Below, in pieces: positions 21,906 to 30,926 of a stretch of DNA of 44,382 bases. Below the pieces are notes generated by a model, which was given only the letters and a program-made list of their open reading frames with translations, did no database searches and was not told where the DNA came from. This stretch comes from an uncultured Bacillota bacterium (GTDB lineage Bacteria; Bacillota_I; Bacilli_A; RF39; UBA660): contig CANSAJ010000009.1 in NCBI GenBank assembly GCA_947644695.1, positions 1 to 44,382 on the forward strand, given 5' to 3'. The position numbers were made by a program, and so were the translations under genes. Every line of letters begins with the position of its first letter. Position 1 is the first letter of the stretch.

Positions 21906-22988
21906 ATGAGAAGTGTTTATATTCATATACCATTTTGTAAAAGCATATGTAGTTATTGTGACTTTTGTAAATTCTTACATTCTGAAACATGGGCAAATTC
22001 ATACTTAGCTCATTTAGAAAAAGAAATAAAACAATATTATGATAATGACATAATTAAAACTATATATATAGGTGGAGGAACACCTAGTGTTTTAAGCATA
22101 CCTAATTTAAACCATTTAATGGAAATAACTAAAATATTTAAAAAAAATGCTAATATAGAATTTACAATTGAAATGAACGTAAACGATATAACAGAACAAA
22201 AACTTGAAATACTAAAAAAGAATGGGGTAAATAGAATTAGTATAGGTGTAGAAAGTTTTGATAAATACACTTTAAAATACTTGAATAGAAAACATACTAA
22301 AAAAGAAATAATTAATAATATAGAATTAGCGAAAAAATACTTTAACAACATAAATGTAGATTTAATTTACGCAGTTCCTATAGAAAACATGCAAATGCTA
22401 AAAAAGGACATAAAAGAAATTTTAAAACTAAATGTTCCTCACATAAGTACATATAGTCTTATAATTGAAGAGAACACTATTCTAGGAATAAAAAAAGTAA
22501 AACCAATTGAAGAAGATCTAGATTATAAAATGTTTAACTATATAATTAAAGAACTAAAAAGAAAAAACTATATTCATTATGAACTAAGTAATTTTGCTAA
22601 AAAAGGATATGAAAGTATACATAACCTTAATTATTGGAATAATCAAGAATACTATGGATTTGGCCTAGGTGCGCATGGATTTGTAGGAGAACTAAGATAC
22701 GAAAATACAAGAAGCTTCACCACATATCTTAAAGATGAATTTAGATTTAATGAATTTGTAGTACCTAAAAAAGAAGATATGGAAAATGAAGTTATCTTAG
22801 GATTTAGAAAATTAGAAGGAATAGATTTAATAAAGTTCTATAATAAATATGGAGTTAACATACAAGAAGTATTTAACATAAAAGAACTATTAAAAGAAGA
22901 ATTTCTAAAAATAGAAGAAAATAGAATATTTATACCTGAAGATAAAATATATATAATGAACGAAATATTAAATAAAGTATTAAACTAA
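21906..22988 (+). CDS. hemW: HemW-type radical SAM protein (heme chaperone, formerly HemN-like)
   Basis: 360 residues. The radical-SAM cluster motif PFCKSICSYCDF (Cys11, 15, 18, CX3CX2C) starts the TIM-barrel part, with TIYIGGGTPSVL (SAM-binding GGGTP), VNRISIGVESFD and STYSLIIEENT following, and a C-terminal HemN-like domain. Lack of the extra upstream Cys typical of true coproporphyrinogen dehydrogenases points to HemW, which inserts heme into proteins. ATG 21906 starts at the conserved YIHIPFC; upstream GTG 21897 is less likely. Confidence 0.88.
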   Translation: MRSVYIHIPFCKSICSYCDFCKFLHSETWANSYLAHLEKEIKQYYDNDIIKTIYIGGGTPSVLSIPNLNHLMEITKIFKKNANIEFTIEMNVNDITEQKLEILKKNGVNRISIGVESFDKYTLKYLNRKHTKKEIINNIELAKKYFNNINVDLIYAVPIENMQMLKKDIKEILKLNVPHISTYSLIIEENTILGIKKVKPIEEDLDYKMFNYIIKELKRKNYIHYELSNFAKKGYESIHNLNYWNNQEYYGFGLGAHGFVGELRYENTRSFTTYLKDEFRFNEFVVPKKEDMENEVILGFRKLEGIDLIKFYNKYGVNIQEVFNIKELLKEEFLKIEENRIFIPEDKIYIMNEILNKVLN

Positions 22989-23020
22989 GCCCAAAGTATG
23001 TGAAAAATTCATGTAATTCG

Positions 23021-23049
23021 TTGACTTTTATTTTTAAAATAAGTATATT
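23021..23049 (+). promoter_or_regulatory. Promoter of the ABC exporter pair
   Basis: TTGACT (23021-23026), 17-base spacer, TATATT (23044-23049), 29 bases before the start codon. Confidence 0.7.
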
Positions 23050-23077
23050 ATAAAAGCAACATTAAAAGGAGAGTTAT

Positions 23078-25177
23078 ATGAAAAATATTTTAACAACTTT
23101 AAAAGATTACAAATGGCAAATTATATTAGTATTAATATTATTAGTAATTCAAGCTTACTGTAATCTAGCACTACCAACATATACATCAGATATAGTAAAT
23201 GTTGGAATTCAACAAAATGGTATTGAATCCTTAATACCAATATCTATAAAAGAAAGCGATTATAGTTTGGTTAAAAGTTTTTTAACTGAAAACCAAAAAA
23301 CAACTCTAGATAAAGCATACACATATGAAGAAAAAAAAGGACAATATAACCTTGAAAAAATAAGTGAAGAAGAGAAAAAAGAACTGGAAGATATTCTTTT
23401 ATATCCCTTATTTATCACGTTAAACAAAGATAAACTAAATAATACTAGTGAAAACATGCAAGTTGATATGAAAAATTTGCCACAATTAGTAGAAAAATTA
23501 AAAAGCGAATATAAAGGTAATGAGTCATTTATCTCTCAAGGAATAATAAGTTCTTTAAAAGATTACTACGAAAGTATGGACATAGATGTAGAAAAAATGA
23601 GAATGGACTACATTTATAAAACTGGCGGTTACATGATTGCGATAACTGCAGTAGCTATGGTAATAACAATATTAAGTGTCTACTTATCGAGTAAAGTTTC
23701 AGCATATTTTAGTAGAGACTTAAGAAATAAAGCAATAAATAAAGTTATGTCATTTGAAAGTGAAGAAATAAAAGAATTTAGTTCATCATCTTTAATCACA
23801 AGATGTACTAATGACATAGTGCAAGTTCAAATGCTTATAACAGTATTTTTAAGAATAATAATCTATGCACCAATTATGGGAATAGGCGCCATGACAAAAG
23901 TTATTGGAAGCTCTATGGGATGGGTAATAGCATTAGCAGTATTTCTAATTCTGACTCTTATGCTAGTTTTATTTGTAGTAGTAGTTCCTAAATTTAAAAA
24001 ATTCCAAGATTTATTAGATAGATTAAACTTAGTATGTAGAGAGACTATATCAGGATTACCAGTAATACGTGCTTTTGCAAATGAAAAAGAAGAAGAAAAA
24101 CGTTTTGAAAAAGCTAATAATAATTTAACAAAAAATGGATTATTCATAAATCGAGCAATGGCAATTATGTCACCAACATTAACATTCATAATGAATGGCA
24201 TAAGCATTCTAATTGTATGGGTAGGTGCTAATAAAATTGATGCAGGTACTATGCAAGTAGGAACAATGATAGCCTTTATCACATATACTATGCAAATAAT
24301 AATGGCATTTTTAATGGTATCAATGGTTGCAATCATGATGCCAAGAGCTACAGTTTCAATAAAAAGAATAAGCGAAATATTTAATAAAGATATTAAAGTA
24401 AAAGATAAAGAAGTAACAGAAAAATTTGATAAAGAAAAAATTGGTGAAATAGAATTTAAAGACGTGTATTTTAGATATCCAGATGCAACGGAAGATGTTT
24501 TAAGAAATATAAGTTTTAAAGCAACTAAAGGAACAACTACTGCATTTATAGGAAGTACAGGAAGTGGAAAAAGTACATTGATAAATTTAATACCTAGATT
24601 TTTTGATGCAACCAATGGAAAAATAATTATAGATGGAAAAAATATAAAAGATGTAAAAATTAAAGATTTAAGAGATAAAATCGGGTACGTACCTCAAAAA
24701 GGCCAATTATTTTCAGGAACAATTGAATCAAACATAGCATTTGGTCAAAAAAAGAAAGATAAAAACTTAATAGAAGAAGCAGCACGTATAAGTCAATCAC
24801 TTGAATTTATAAACAGTACAGATGAAAAATTTGAAAGACCTATTAGTCAAGGTGGTACTAATGTAAGTGGTGGGCAAAGACAAAGACTTTCAATCGCCAG
24901 AGCTATCGCAAAAGATCCAGAAATATATATATTTGATGATTCATTCAGCGCATTAGACTACAAAACTGATGCAACTCTTAGAAAAGAATTAAATAAAACT
25001 ACTAAAGATAAAACAGTATTTATAGTCGCTCAACGAATTTCTTCAGTAATGCATGCCGACCAAATTATAGTATTAGACGAAGGAGAAATCGTAGGTAAAG
25101 GTACACACGAAGAACTACTTAAAACTTGTGAAGTATACAAAGAAATAAAAATAAGCCAGTTAGGAAGTGAGGAATAG
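23078..25177 (+). CDS. ABC exporter half-transporter A (degenerate-site subunit)
   Basis: 699 residues: six membrane segments with an unusually long extracytoplasmic insertion between TM1 and TM2 (~residues 45-180, rich in Lys/Glu), then an ATPase with Walker A GSTGSGKST (~490), signature VSGGQRQRLS and D-loop SALD. After Walker B (IYIFDDSFS) the catalytic Glu is Asp, which marks the inactive-site partner of heterodimeric exporters such as TM287/288 or BmrCD. AAAAGGAG lies 8 bases before ATG 23078. One base separates its stop from the partner's start. Confidence 0.92.
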   Translation: MKNILTTLKDYKWQIILVLILLVIQAYCNLALPTYTSDIVNVGIQQNGIESLIPISIKESDYSLVKSFLTENQKTTLDKAYTYEEKKGQYNLEKISEEEKKELEDILLYPLFITLNKDKLNNTSENMQVDMKNLPQLVEKLKSEYKGNESFISQGIISSLKDYYESMDIDVEKMRMDYIYKTGGYMIAITAVAMVITILSVYLSSKVSAYFSRDLRNKAINKVMSFESEEIKEFSSSSLITRCTNDIVQVQMLITVFLRIIIYAPIMGIGAMTKVIGSSMGWVIALAVFLILTLMLVLFVVVVPKFKKFQDLLDRLNLVCRETISGLPVIRAFANEKEEEKRFEKANNNLTKNGLFINRAMAIMSPTLTFIMNGISILIVWVGANKIDAGTMQVGTMIAFITYTMQIIMAFLMVSMVAIMMPRATVSIKRISEIFNKDIKVKDKEVTEKFDKEKIGEIEFKDVYFRYPDATEDVLRNISFKATKGTTTAFIGSTGSGKSTLINLIPRFFDATNGKIIIDGKNIKDVKIKDLRDKIGYVPQKGQLFSGTIESNIAFGQKKKDKNLIEEAARISQSLEFINSTDEKFERPISQGGTNVSGGQRQRLSIARAIAKDPEIYIFDDSFSALDYKTDATLRKELNKTTKDKTVFIVAQRISSVMHADQIIVLDEGEIVGKGTHEELLKTCEVYKEIKISQLGSEE

Positions 25178-25178
25178 A

Positions 25179-26996
25179 ATGAGTAAAGAAAATAACAAAA
25201 GTCATGGTCCAGGAAGAATAAATACTGATAAACCAAAAGACTTTAAAAATACATTGAAAAAAATACTTAAAGATTTAAAACCATATTATATTTGGCTAAT
25301 AATAATTATAATTTTTTCAATACTAAGTACTATTTTCACTATAGTAGGACCAAAAATTTTAGGAAATGCTACAACAGAATTATATGTTGGAATAATGAAT
25401 AAGATAAATGCCACTGGTGGTATTAACTTTAGTAAACTTCATAATATTTTAATAACACTTTTAATCTTATACATAATCAGCGCAGTATTTAACTATATTC
25501 AAGGAATAATAATGGCTAATATAAGTCAAAAATACACAAAAAATTTAAGAACTAAAGTTAATAAAAAAATGTCAAAATTACCTATGAAGTATTTTGATAA
25601 AAAAACTAATGGAGAAGTATTATCTTTAATTACAAATGATATAGATACAATAAATCAAAATTTAAATCGAGCAGCAACCGAAATGATAACGTGTGTAGTT
25701 GCAGTAATAGGAATACTTATAATGATGTTTAGTATAAATGTAAGTATGACTTTTGTAACAATTATAATATTGCCAATATCTTTAATGCTAAGTGGATTAT
25801 TTATAGGAAAAAGTCAACATCACTTCACAGATCAACAAAACTTACTGGCAGATGTAAATGGTGATGTTGAAGAAATGTTAGGTGGACATACTGTTATTAA
25901 AGTATTTAATTCAGAAGAAAAAGTAATTAATAATTTTGAAAAGGACAATTGTAATTTAGCAGAAGCTGTATGGAAGAGTAACTTTATGTCTGGACTAATG
26001 AATCCAATAATGACTCTTATCGGTAATTTGGGATATGTAATTGTCGCTATTTTAGGCGGAATATATGTAATAAAAGGAAAAATTACAGTAGGAAACATTC
26101 AATCATTTATAACATATACAAAAAACTTTACTAATCCAATCGCGGAATTTGCAAGTATAATGACTGAGCTTCAAGGTATGATCGCAGCTAGTGAAAGAGT
26201 ATATGAATTTTTAGAAGAACCTGAAGAAAGTATAGTTCATAACAAAGTTAAATTAGGAGACATAAAAGGCGAAGTAGAGTTTAAAAATGTTAAATTTGGT
26301 TATGATGAAGATAATATAATAATAAATAATTTTAGTACAAAAGTAAAAAGTGGTAAAAAAATTGCAATAGTTGGACCTACAGGTGCTGGTAAAACCACTT
26401 TAATAAAACTTCTTATGAGATTTTATGACATTAATGATGGTGAAATCTTAATAGATGGAATAAACATTAAAAATGTAGATAGAGAAGAATTAAGAAAAAA
26501 CTTTGGGATGGTTTTACAAGATACATGGTTATTTAGTGGAACTATAATGGAAAATTTAAGATATGGAAAATTAGATGCCACAGATGATGAAGTTATAGAA
26601 GCTAGTAAAATGGCTTATGTACATCACTTTATACAAACACTACCTGACGCTTATAATATGAAATTAGATGAAGAAACAAGTAACATAAGTGGAGGTCAAA
26701 AACAACTCTTAACCATCGCGCGTGCTATATTAGCAGATCCTAAAATTTTAATATTAGATGAAGCTACTAGTAGTGTAGACACAAGAACAGAAGTTTTGAT
26801 ACAAAAAGCTATGGACAAATTAATGAAAAATAGAACTTCATTTATAATCGCGCATAGACTTTCAACAATAAAAAACGCAGATTTAATATTAGTGTTAAAA
26901 GACGGCGATATAGTAGAACAAGGCACACATGATGAACTTTTAAATAAAAATGGTTTCTATGCAACTTTATATAATAGCCAATTTGAAGAGGCATAA
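25179..26996 (+). CDS. ABC exporter half-transporter B (catalytic subunit)
   Basis: 605 residues: a polar N-terminus, six membrane segments, then an ATPase with Walker A GPTGAGKTT (~405), Q-loop VLQDTWLFSGTI, signature ISGGQKQLL and a canonical Walker B plus Glu, ILILDEATSSVD. Together with subunit A it forms a heterodimeric multidrug-type exporter; the substrate is unknown. ATG 25179 is chosen because GTGAGG lies upstream; GTG 25167 overlaps the end of subunit A. Confidence 0.92.
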   Translation: MSKENNKSHGPGRINTDKPKDFKNTLKKILKDLKPYYIWLIIIIIFSILSTIFTIVGPKILGNATTELYVGIMNKINATGGINFSKLHNILITLLILYIISAVFNYIQGIIMANISQKYTKNLRTKVNKKMSKLPMKYFDKKTNGEVLSLITNDIDTINQNLNRAATEMITCVVAVIGILIMMFSINVSMTFVTIIILPISLMLSGLFIGKSQHHFTDQQNLLADVNGDVEEMLGGHTVIKVFNSEEKVINNFEKDNCNLAEAVWKSNFMSGLMNPIMTLIGNLGYVIVAILGGIYVIKGKITVGNIQSFITYTKNFTNPIAEFASIMTELQGMIAASERVYEFLEEPEESIVHNKVKLGDIKGEVEFKNVKFGYDEDNIIINNFSTKVKSGKKIAIVGPTGAGKTTLIKLLMRFYDINDGEILIDGINIKNVDREELRKNFGMVLQDTWLFSGTIMENLRYGKLDATDDEVIEASKMAYVHHFIQTLPDAYNMKLDEETSNISGGQKQLLTIARAILADPKILILDEATSSVDTRTEVLIQKAMDKLMKNRTSFIIAHRLSTIKNADLILVLKDGDIVEQGTHDELLNKNGFYATLYNSQFEEA

Positions 26997-27001
26997 AAAA
27001 A

Positions 27002-27337
27002 GAACGTTATTATGATGATTTAGAAAAAAGAATGTGACTAGAAGATGCTTTATGAACTCTTTCTACATCTAATAATGGAATATTACCAGACAGTGGAATA
27101 AGCCTTTTACAAATCTCTAATTCTCTTAATGTAAACACAAATACAAGTAAAATTTGGAAAGAAGTATTAAAAGAGATAGAAAAAAACAATTTTGAACTAA
27201 TATACAATATTAATGATGATACATACGAAAATATTACAAATACAAAAGTAATAGACCCACTTTCTGTAGTAATGCAAGATTTAATAAATATCTATCGCGT
27301 GTATGCTTATCACAACAACAAATTTAATAACAAATGA
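27002..27337 (+). pseudogene. Degenerate coding remnant with two in-frame TGA codons
   Basis: From 5 bases after the exporter stop, one frame reads ERYYDDLEKRM-stop-LEDAL-stop-TLSTSNNGILPDSGISLL and on through NTSKIWKEVLKEIEKNN to a stop at 27335-27337. The only interruptions are TGA at 27035-27037 and 27053-27055. The 93-codon tail has no good start codon or SD. The sequence has a helical, possibly DNA-binding look, but no family is recognised. Decayed gene is the simplest explanation, since TGA is a stop elsewhere here. Confidence 0.45.
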
Positions 27338-27383
27338 ATATAAAAATATGGTAGAATATATAAAAAGAAAGGAGGTAGCTACA

Positions 27384-27893
27384 ATGTTTGAATTAAATAT
27401 AGGAAATGGATTCTTACCTACTTCTGAAACAATATTATTAAATAGTGACCTAAAAAGTAGTGTTCAAGATAAAATAGATGCTATAATTACACTAGCAAAT
27501 TGTGTAGTTGAAAATGAAGGATTTATTGCAATTACAAGACAAACAGAAATATTATCCGCGAAAGGTACACCAGAAAGTTTTTCATACAAGACTTTTATAA
27601 CATATTTGCCACAAGTTTGTGAAGGATATAGTGTTGGCTTAAGTAAAAGTTTATGTAAATCAAATGGAACTTCAATGCTACATTTCAGTGAATATTTCCA
27701 TGATGATAGATTGCACGAAGATTTTTTTGGACAAGATAAACCAAAAGAAAGAATCGCCGCACTAATAGCAAAACATTACATTTTAGAAAAACATACATTT
27801 TTAAGCCCAGGGGAAATTGAAGAATTAACAAAATTTATTAATGAACAACCAAGTCAAAATGAAAGTATTCATAAAAAATCATTAGACATATAA
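27384..27893 (+). CDS. Hypothetical protein, 169 residues
   Basis: Not recognised. It starts MFELNIGNGFLPTSETIL after a strong SD (GAAAGGAGG, 8 bases upstream), which rules out the in-frame ATG at 27303. A central stretch FSYKTFITYLPQVCEGYSVG and a long helical C-terminus follow; there are no membrane segments. A terminator follows. Its 5' side abuts the degenerate remnant at 27002-27337, so it may be the last member of a decayed cassette. Confidence 0.7.
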   Translation: MFELNIGNGFLPTSETILLNSDLKSSVQDKIDAIITLANCVVENEGFIAITRQTEILSAKGTPESFSYKTFITYLPQVCEGYSVGLSKSLCKSNGTSMLHFSEYFHDDRLHEDFFGQDKPKERIAALIAKHYILEKHTFLSPGEIEELTKFINEQPSQNESIHKKSLDI

Positions 27894-27901
27894 TCATAAT
27901 T

Positions 27902-27948
27902 AAAAAAGACAATATTGGAACTATAAGTATCTGAAACTGTCTTTTTTA
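27902..27948 (+). terminator. Terminator after the 169-residue gene
   Basis: AAAAAAGACA pairs with TGTCTTTTTT around a 26-base loop, ending in a T run. The large loop makes it less certain. Confidence 0.5.
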
Positions 27949-27975
27949 TTTTAAATATTTAAATATTTAATTTTT

Positions 27976-28108
27976 TCAAAACTATCAAGATTTAATATGT
28001 ATTATAATTTGAAATTTATCTATTGATTTTTTGAATACTGGTAATTTATTCATTTAAAAATCTTGTATCATAATAACACAGTCTGTAAAATTCATTTGAT
28101 AGTTTTGA
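27976..28108. repeat. 133-base segment bounded by a 13-bp inverted repeat
   Basis: TCAAAACTATCAA (27976-27988) and TTGATAGTTTTGA (28096-28108) are perfect inverted repeats enclosing 107 bases. A nested pair, CAAGATTT (27986-27993) and AAATCTTG (28058-28065), also matches perfectly. The interior has no coding capacity. It ends exactly where the surface-protein remnant begins, so it could be a small MITE-like insertion or a large RNA hairpin; no target duplication is clear. Confidence 0.4.
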
Positions 28109-28111
28109 TAA

Positions 28112-28369
28112 ATTAATAGATACTATAATGAATTATATGATCAAGAAGGATGTTTTGATTAAACTGGATTCAATAGAATAGTTAATAATTATAAGTCAGG
28201 AAAGAAACCTTCATACAAATGTGGATATAATACTACTGACTTAACTTCTAGTTATTTAATTTATGATGGTATTTGGAATATGTATGAATATGCAGAAATA
28301 GGTGAATATAGAGATGCAGGTATTCAAGATAAATATACTTACTACAATGGAGAACTTAGCTATCATTAA
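28112..28369 (+). pseudogene. Remnant of a DGR-target-like surface protein
   Basis: The frame reads RYYNELYDQEGCFD-stop-TGFNRIVNNYKSGKKPSYKCG, then NTTDLTSSYLIYDG, to TAA at 28367-28369. The KKPSYKCG segment aligns with YRRLYNSQAPSYKCGNDKN of the gene at 1-1179. An internal TAA (28160-28162), the missing start and the lost C-terminal MSP...GVRPVVSL part show it is dead. A terminator follows immediately. Confidence 0.6.
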
Positions 28370-28394
28370 AATGTTGGTAATCCCAGCATTTTTT
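28370..28394 (+). terminator. Terminator after the surface-protein remnant
   Basis: 8-bp stem AATGTTGG / CCAGCATT (one G-U) with a 5-base loop, followed by six T. Confidence 0.75.
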
Positions 28395-28396
28395 AC

Positions 28397-28425
28397 TTGC
28401 ATTTTAGGACTAATTATGGTACAAT
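28397..28425 (+). promoter_or_regulatory. Promoter of the GNAT gene
   Basis: TTGCAT (28397-28402), 17-base spacer, TACAAT (28420-28425). Confidence 0.65.
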
Positions 28426-28452
28426 CCTTTAAGGAAAAAGGGGTGTTTTAAA

Positions 28453-29025
28453 ATGAATGATAGCTATGCAATACTATTTATGAAAATTAGAAAATTACAA
28501 GAAGAAATAGTCACTCTATTGAAAGTACTTAATACTTTACCTCGTGATAGTGAAGAATATAGAAAAGTGCTAAATAATATAAAAATAAAAAAAGAACAAA
28601 TAAAAAGTACAAAAATTCTAGATACATCTATAAGAGAAATAAGTGCTTCAAACGGTGTAATAGATCTTATTGCTCGCCGTTTTACACAATATCATTATGA
28701 TATTTGCCTATCTGGAACTAATGAAGTAATAGGATATATAGAATATCGCGGAGAACATTGTGGATATTTTTTTGGAGATATTGGTTATAGAATTGAATAT
28801 GATTATAGAGGAAATGGATATGCTTATCAAGCTTTAGAACTTTTAGGAGGAATATTAAAAGAAGATGGAATAGAAGAAGTTTGGATATCAGCTAATCCTA
28901 AAAATGTTAAATCATTAAAAATAATAGAAAAATTTGGCGGAAGTGTAATAAACGAAACTGAAGGAGCAATTTGCTATTCATGCCCAACTAGAGAATCCAA
29001 AAATACTAAAGCAATAATTGCGTAA
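28453..29025 (+). CDS. GNAT family N-acetyltransferase with N-terminal helical extension
   Basis: 190 residues. Residues 1-55 are a helical, coiled-coil-like extension (MKIRKLQEEIVTLLKVLNTL, IKIKKEQIKSTKI). Residues ~60-175 are a GNAT fold with the acetyl-CoA loop YDYRGNGYAYQALELL and VWISANPKNVKSLKIIEKFG, as in RimJ/L-like enzymes. The acceptor substrate is unknown. SD AAGGGGTG lies upstream of ATG 28453, and it has its own promoter. Confidence 0.82.
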   Translation: MNDSYAILFMKIRKLQEEIVTLLKVLNTLPRDSEEYRKVLNNIKIKKEQIKSTKILDTSIREISASNGVIDLIARRFTQYHYDICLSGTNEVIGYIEYRGEHCGYFFGDIGYRIEYDYRGNGYAYQALELLGGILKEDGIEEVWISANPKNVKSLKIIEKFGGSVINETEGAICYSCPTRESKNTKAIIA

Positions 29026-29103
29026 GTCCTAAAATTATTATATAATTAATGTAGTTCTTAAATAGTTGAGAATAATATATAATTAGAAAGAGGAGAGATT
29101 TAT

Positions 29104-29469
29104 ATGAAATGTGACAAATGTGGAGCAGAAATGAGTGAATGGGAAAAATTCTGTCCAGGTTGTGGTGCTAAAACAGAATTTGCAGACAAAGAATTCGGAA
29201 AAATAAAAGTAGATAGACCAGGTTCAGCATTAGCTTTTGCTATTCCATTTTCAGTATTTATTGATGGAAAAAGCAAAGGATCTATTTCAAACGGATCTAC
29301 TTTAACTTTTGATGTACCATTCGGAACTCATGTAGTAGCTTTTAATTCGGCAAAAGATAAAGAAAACAGAGAAATAACATTAAGTGAATCAAAAAAAGAA
29401 ATAACTATAACTATTAAACCAAAAATGGGATTATTAGTAGGAAAAGCAAAAATTCAATCAGTTGAATAA
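29104..29469 (+). CDS. Zinc-ribbon protein with a PEGA-like beta domain
   Basis: 121 residues. The N-terminal zinc ribbon is MKCDKCGAEMSEWEKFCPGCG (two CxxC). The rest is a beta domain with FSVFIDGKSKGSISNGSTLTF and VPFGTHVVAF, resembling PEGA-type repeats. It has no signal peptide or membrane segment, so it is probably cytoplasmic. AGAGGAG lies upstream of ATG 29104. The next gene, 25 bases downstream, has the same kind of zinc ribbon, so the two are probably an operon. Confidence 0.75.
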   Translation: MKCDKCGAEMSEWEKFCPGCGAKTEFADKEFGKIKVDRPGSALAFAIPFSVFIDGKSKGSISNGSTLTFDVPFGTHVVAFNSAKDKENREITLSESKKEITITIKPKMGLLVGKAKIQSVE

Positions 29470-29494
29470 AAAAGCTTAAGAAAGAAGGAAAAAG

Positions 29495-29935
29495 ATGGAA
29501 AGATTTTGCACAAACTGCGGGACTAAAATAAAAGAAGATGCAGACATATGTCTAGGCTGTGGAAAATACCTTGCAAATGATGAAAAAATAATTAAAGAAG
29601 AAGAAAAACAAAATACTAATGACACTATTAATAAAAATGATATAATAGGAATCTCTGGTTTAATATCAGGAGTAATATCCTTTACAATAATATTCTTAAT
29701 AGCTTCAAACATAGAAGATATTGTATATTCTATAAGCTCTGAAGATATATTTATTATTAGGCTTATGTTTGCTTTTATTATAACCATGGGAGCATATTTA
29801 TTTGCAATACCTGGCTTAATCTTATCTATACATAGCATAAAAAAAGAAAAAAATATTTTAAGTATGCTAGGACTAATCTTTACCTTACTTTCAATAATAT
29901 TAACTATAATATTAATACTAATGATAACATTTTAA
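29495..29935 (+). CDS. Zinc-ribbon membrane protein (DUF4190-like)
   Basis: 146 residues: an N-terminal zinc ribbon (FCTNCGTKI ... CLGCGKYL), a charged linker, then three membrane segments (~50-70, 88-112, 121-146). Such ribbon-plus-TM proteins are common in Bacillota and of unknown function. AAGAAGG lies 6 bases before ATG 29495; a terminator overlaps the end. Confidence 0.75.
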   Translation: MERFCTNCGTKIKEDADICLGCGKYLANDEKIIKEEEKQNTNDTINKNDIIGISGLISGVISFTIIFLIASNIEDIVYSISSEDIFIIRLMFAFIITMGAYLFAIPGLILSIHSIKKEKNILSMLGLIFTLLSIILTIILILMITF

Positions 29936-29961
29936 TGCATCTAACAAAAATGCATTTTTTT
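29934..29961 (+). terminator. Terminator of the zinc-ribbon operon
   Basis: AATGCAT / ATGCATT stem with a 9-base loop and a T run; the 5' arm overlaps the TAA stop. Confidence 0.7.
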
Positions 29962-30026
29962 CTTTCTCTATTCTATATTTTTGAATATTGCTATGTTATA
30001 ATAAAATAAGAATAGGAAGGGTATAT

Positions 30027-30926
30027 ATGAAAGTTTTATCAATCGGGCACGCTAGTTATGATATAAGCATGCCAGTAGAAGGTTTTCCAAAAGAAAATAC
30101 AAAATACAGATTAAAAGAAAAAGTTGAATGTCCAGGAGGCCCAGCATTAACCGCCGCATTGCTTTTAGGTTCATGGGATGTAGAAGTATACTATACTGGC
30201 TTTATAGGTAATGATTTTTATGGTCAAAAAATACTAGAAGAAATGAGAAAAAGAAACATAAGTACAGAATATGTAATAAGAGTAAATGGCTTAGAAACTA
30301 CAAAATCTTTTATATTAATAAATAAACTAAATGCTTCTAGAACTCTATTTAACGTAGTTCCTAAATTATCAGGAATCACACCACCTACCTATAATTTTAC
30401 ACCTGACATTATATTAATGGATGGAGAACACTATCCTTTAGCTATAGACGCTATTGAAAAATTTCCAAATGCCATAAAAGTAATAGATGCAGGAAAAGTA
30501 ACCGAAGAAGTTGCAAAGCTTTGCAGAGTAAGTGACTATATTATATGCTCACGTGAATTTGCAGAATTAATAACAAAAGAAAGAATTAACTATAAAGAAC
30601 CAGAAACTTTAAAAGTAGTATTAAATAAATTAACAAGCCTTTATAAAGGTCAAATTATAATAACTCAAGAAGAAAAAGGTTGCTTATATAAATTAGATGA
30701 CAAAATAAAAATGATGAGTGGCTTAAAAGTATTTGCCCAAGATACAACAGGAGCAGGAGATATATTCCACGGAGCTTTTGTATATGGACTTAGTAAAAAA
30801 CTACCACTTGAGAAATGTTTAAAAATAGCCAACATAGCAGCTGGAATTTCAGTAAAAAGAATAGGTTCGACAAATAGTATTCCTGAAGTAGAAGAGGTAT
30901 ACAAAATATATGAGAAAAATAGATGA
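30027..30926 (+). CDS. PfkB/ribokinase-family sugar kinase
   Basis: 299 residues. The N-terminal signature KVECPGGPALTAALLL (GG motif) and the C-terminal DTTGAGDIFHGAFVYGLS with the catalytic Asp and anion hole are diagnostic of PfkB kinases. It phosphorylates a sugar or nucleoside with ATP in the cytoplasm; the substrate cannot be assigned. ATG 30027 follows GGAAGGG by 6 bases, so the TTG at 29988 is rejected. It overlaps smr by 17 bases. Confidence 0.9.
   Translation: MKVLSIGHASYDISMPVEGFPKENTKYRLKEKVECPGGPALTAALLLGSWDVEVYYTGFIGNDFYGQKILEEMRKRNISTEYVIRVNGLETTKSFILINKLNASRTLFNVVPKLSGITPPTYNFTPDIILMDGEHYPLAIDAIEKFPNAIKVIDAGKVTEEVAKLCRVSDYIICSREFAELITKERINYKEPETLKVVLNKLTSLYKGQIIITQEEKGCLYKLDDKIKMMSGLKVFAQDTTGAGDIFHGAFVYGLSKKLPLEKCLKIANIAAGISVKRIGSTNSIPEVEEVYKIYEKNR

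Noticed and set aside
27010-27207. Minus-strand 65-codon frame opposite the degenerate remnant
   Set aside because: It has no SD or family resemblance and is best explained as a shadow of the plus-strand remnant.
27002-27337. TGA read as tryptophan (genetic code 4)
   Set aside because: cca (16369-16371) and the C39 exporter (8035-8037) end sensibly at TGA, and read-through of the exporter would run through the overlapping bacteriocin gene in another frame. Trp is TGG throughout the recognised proteins.
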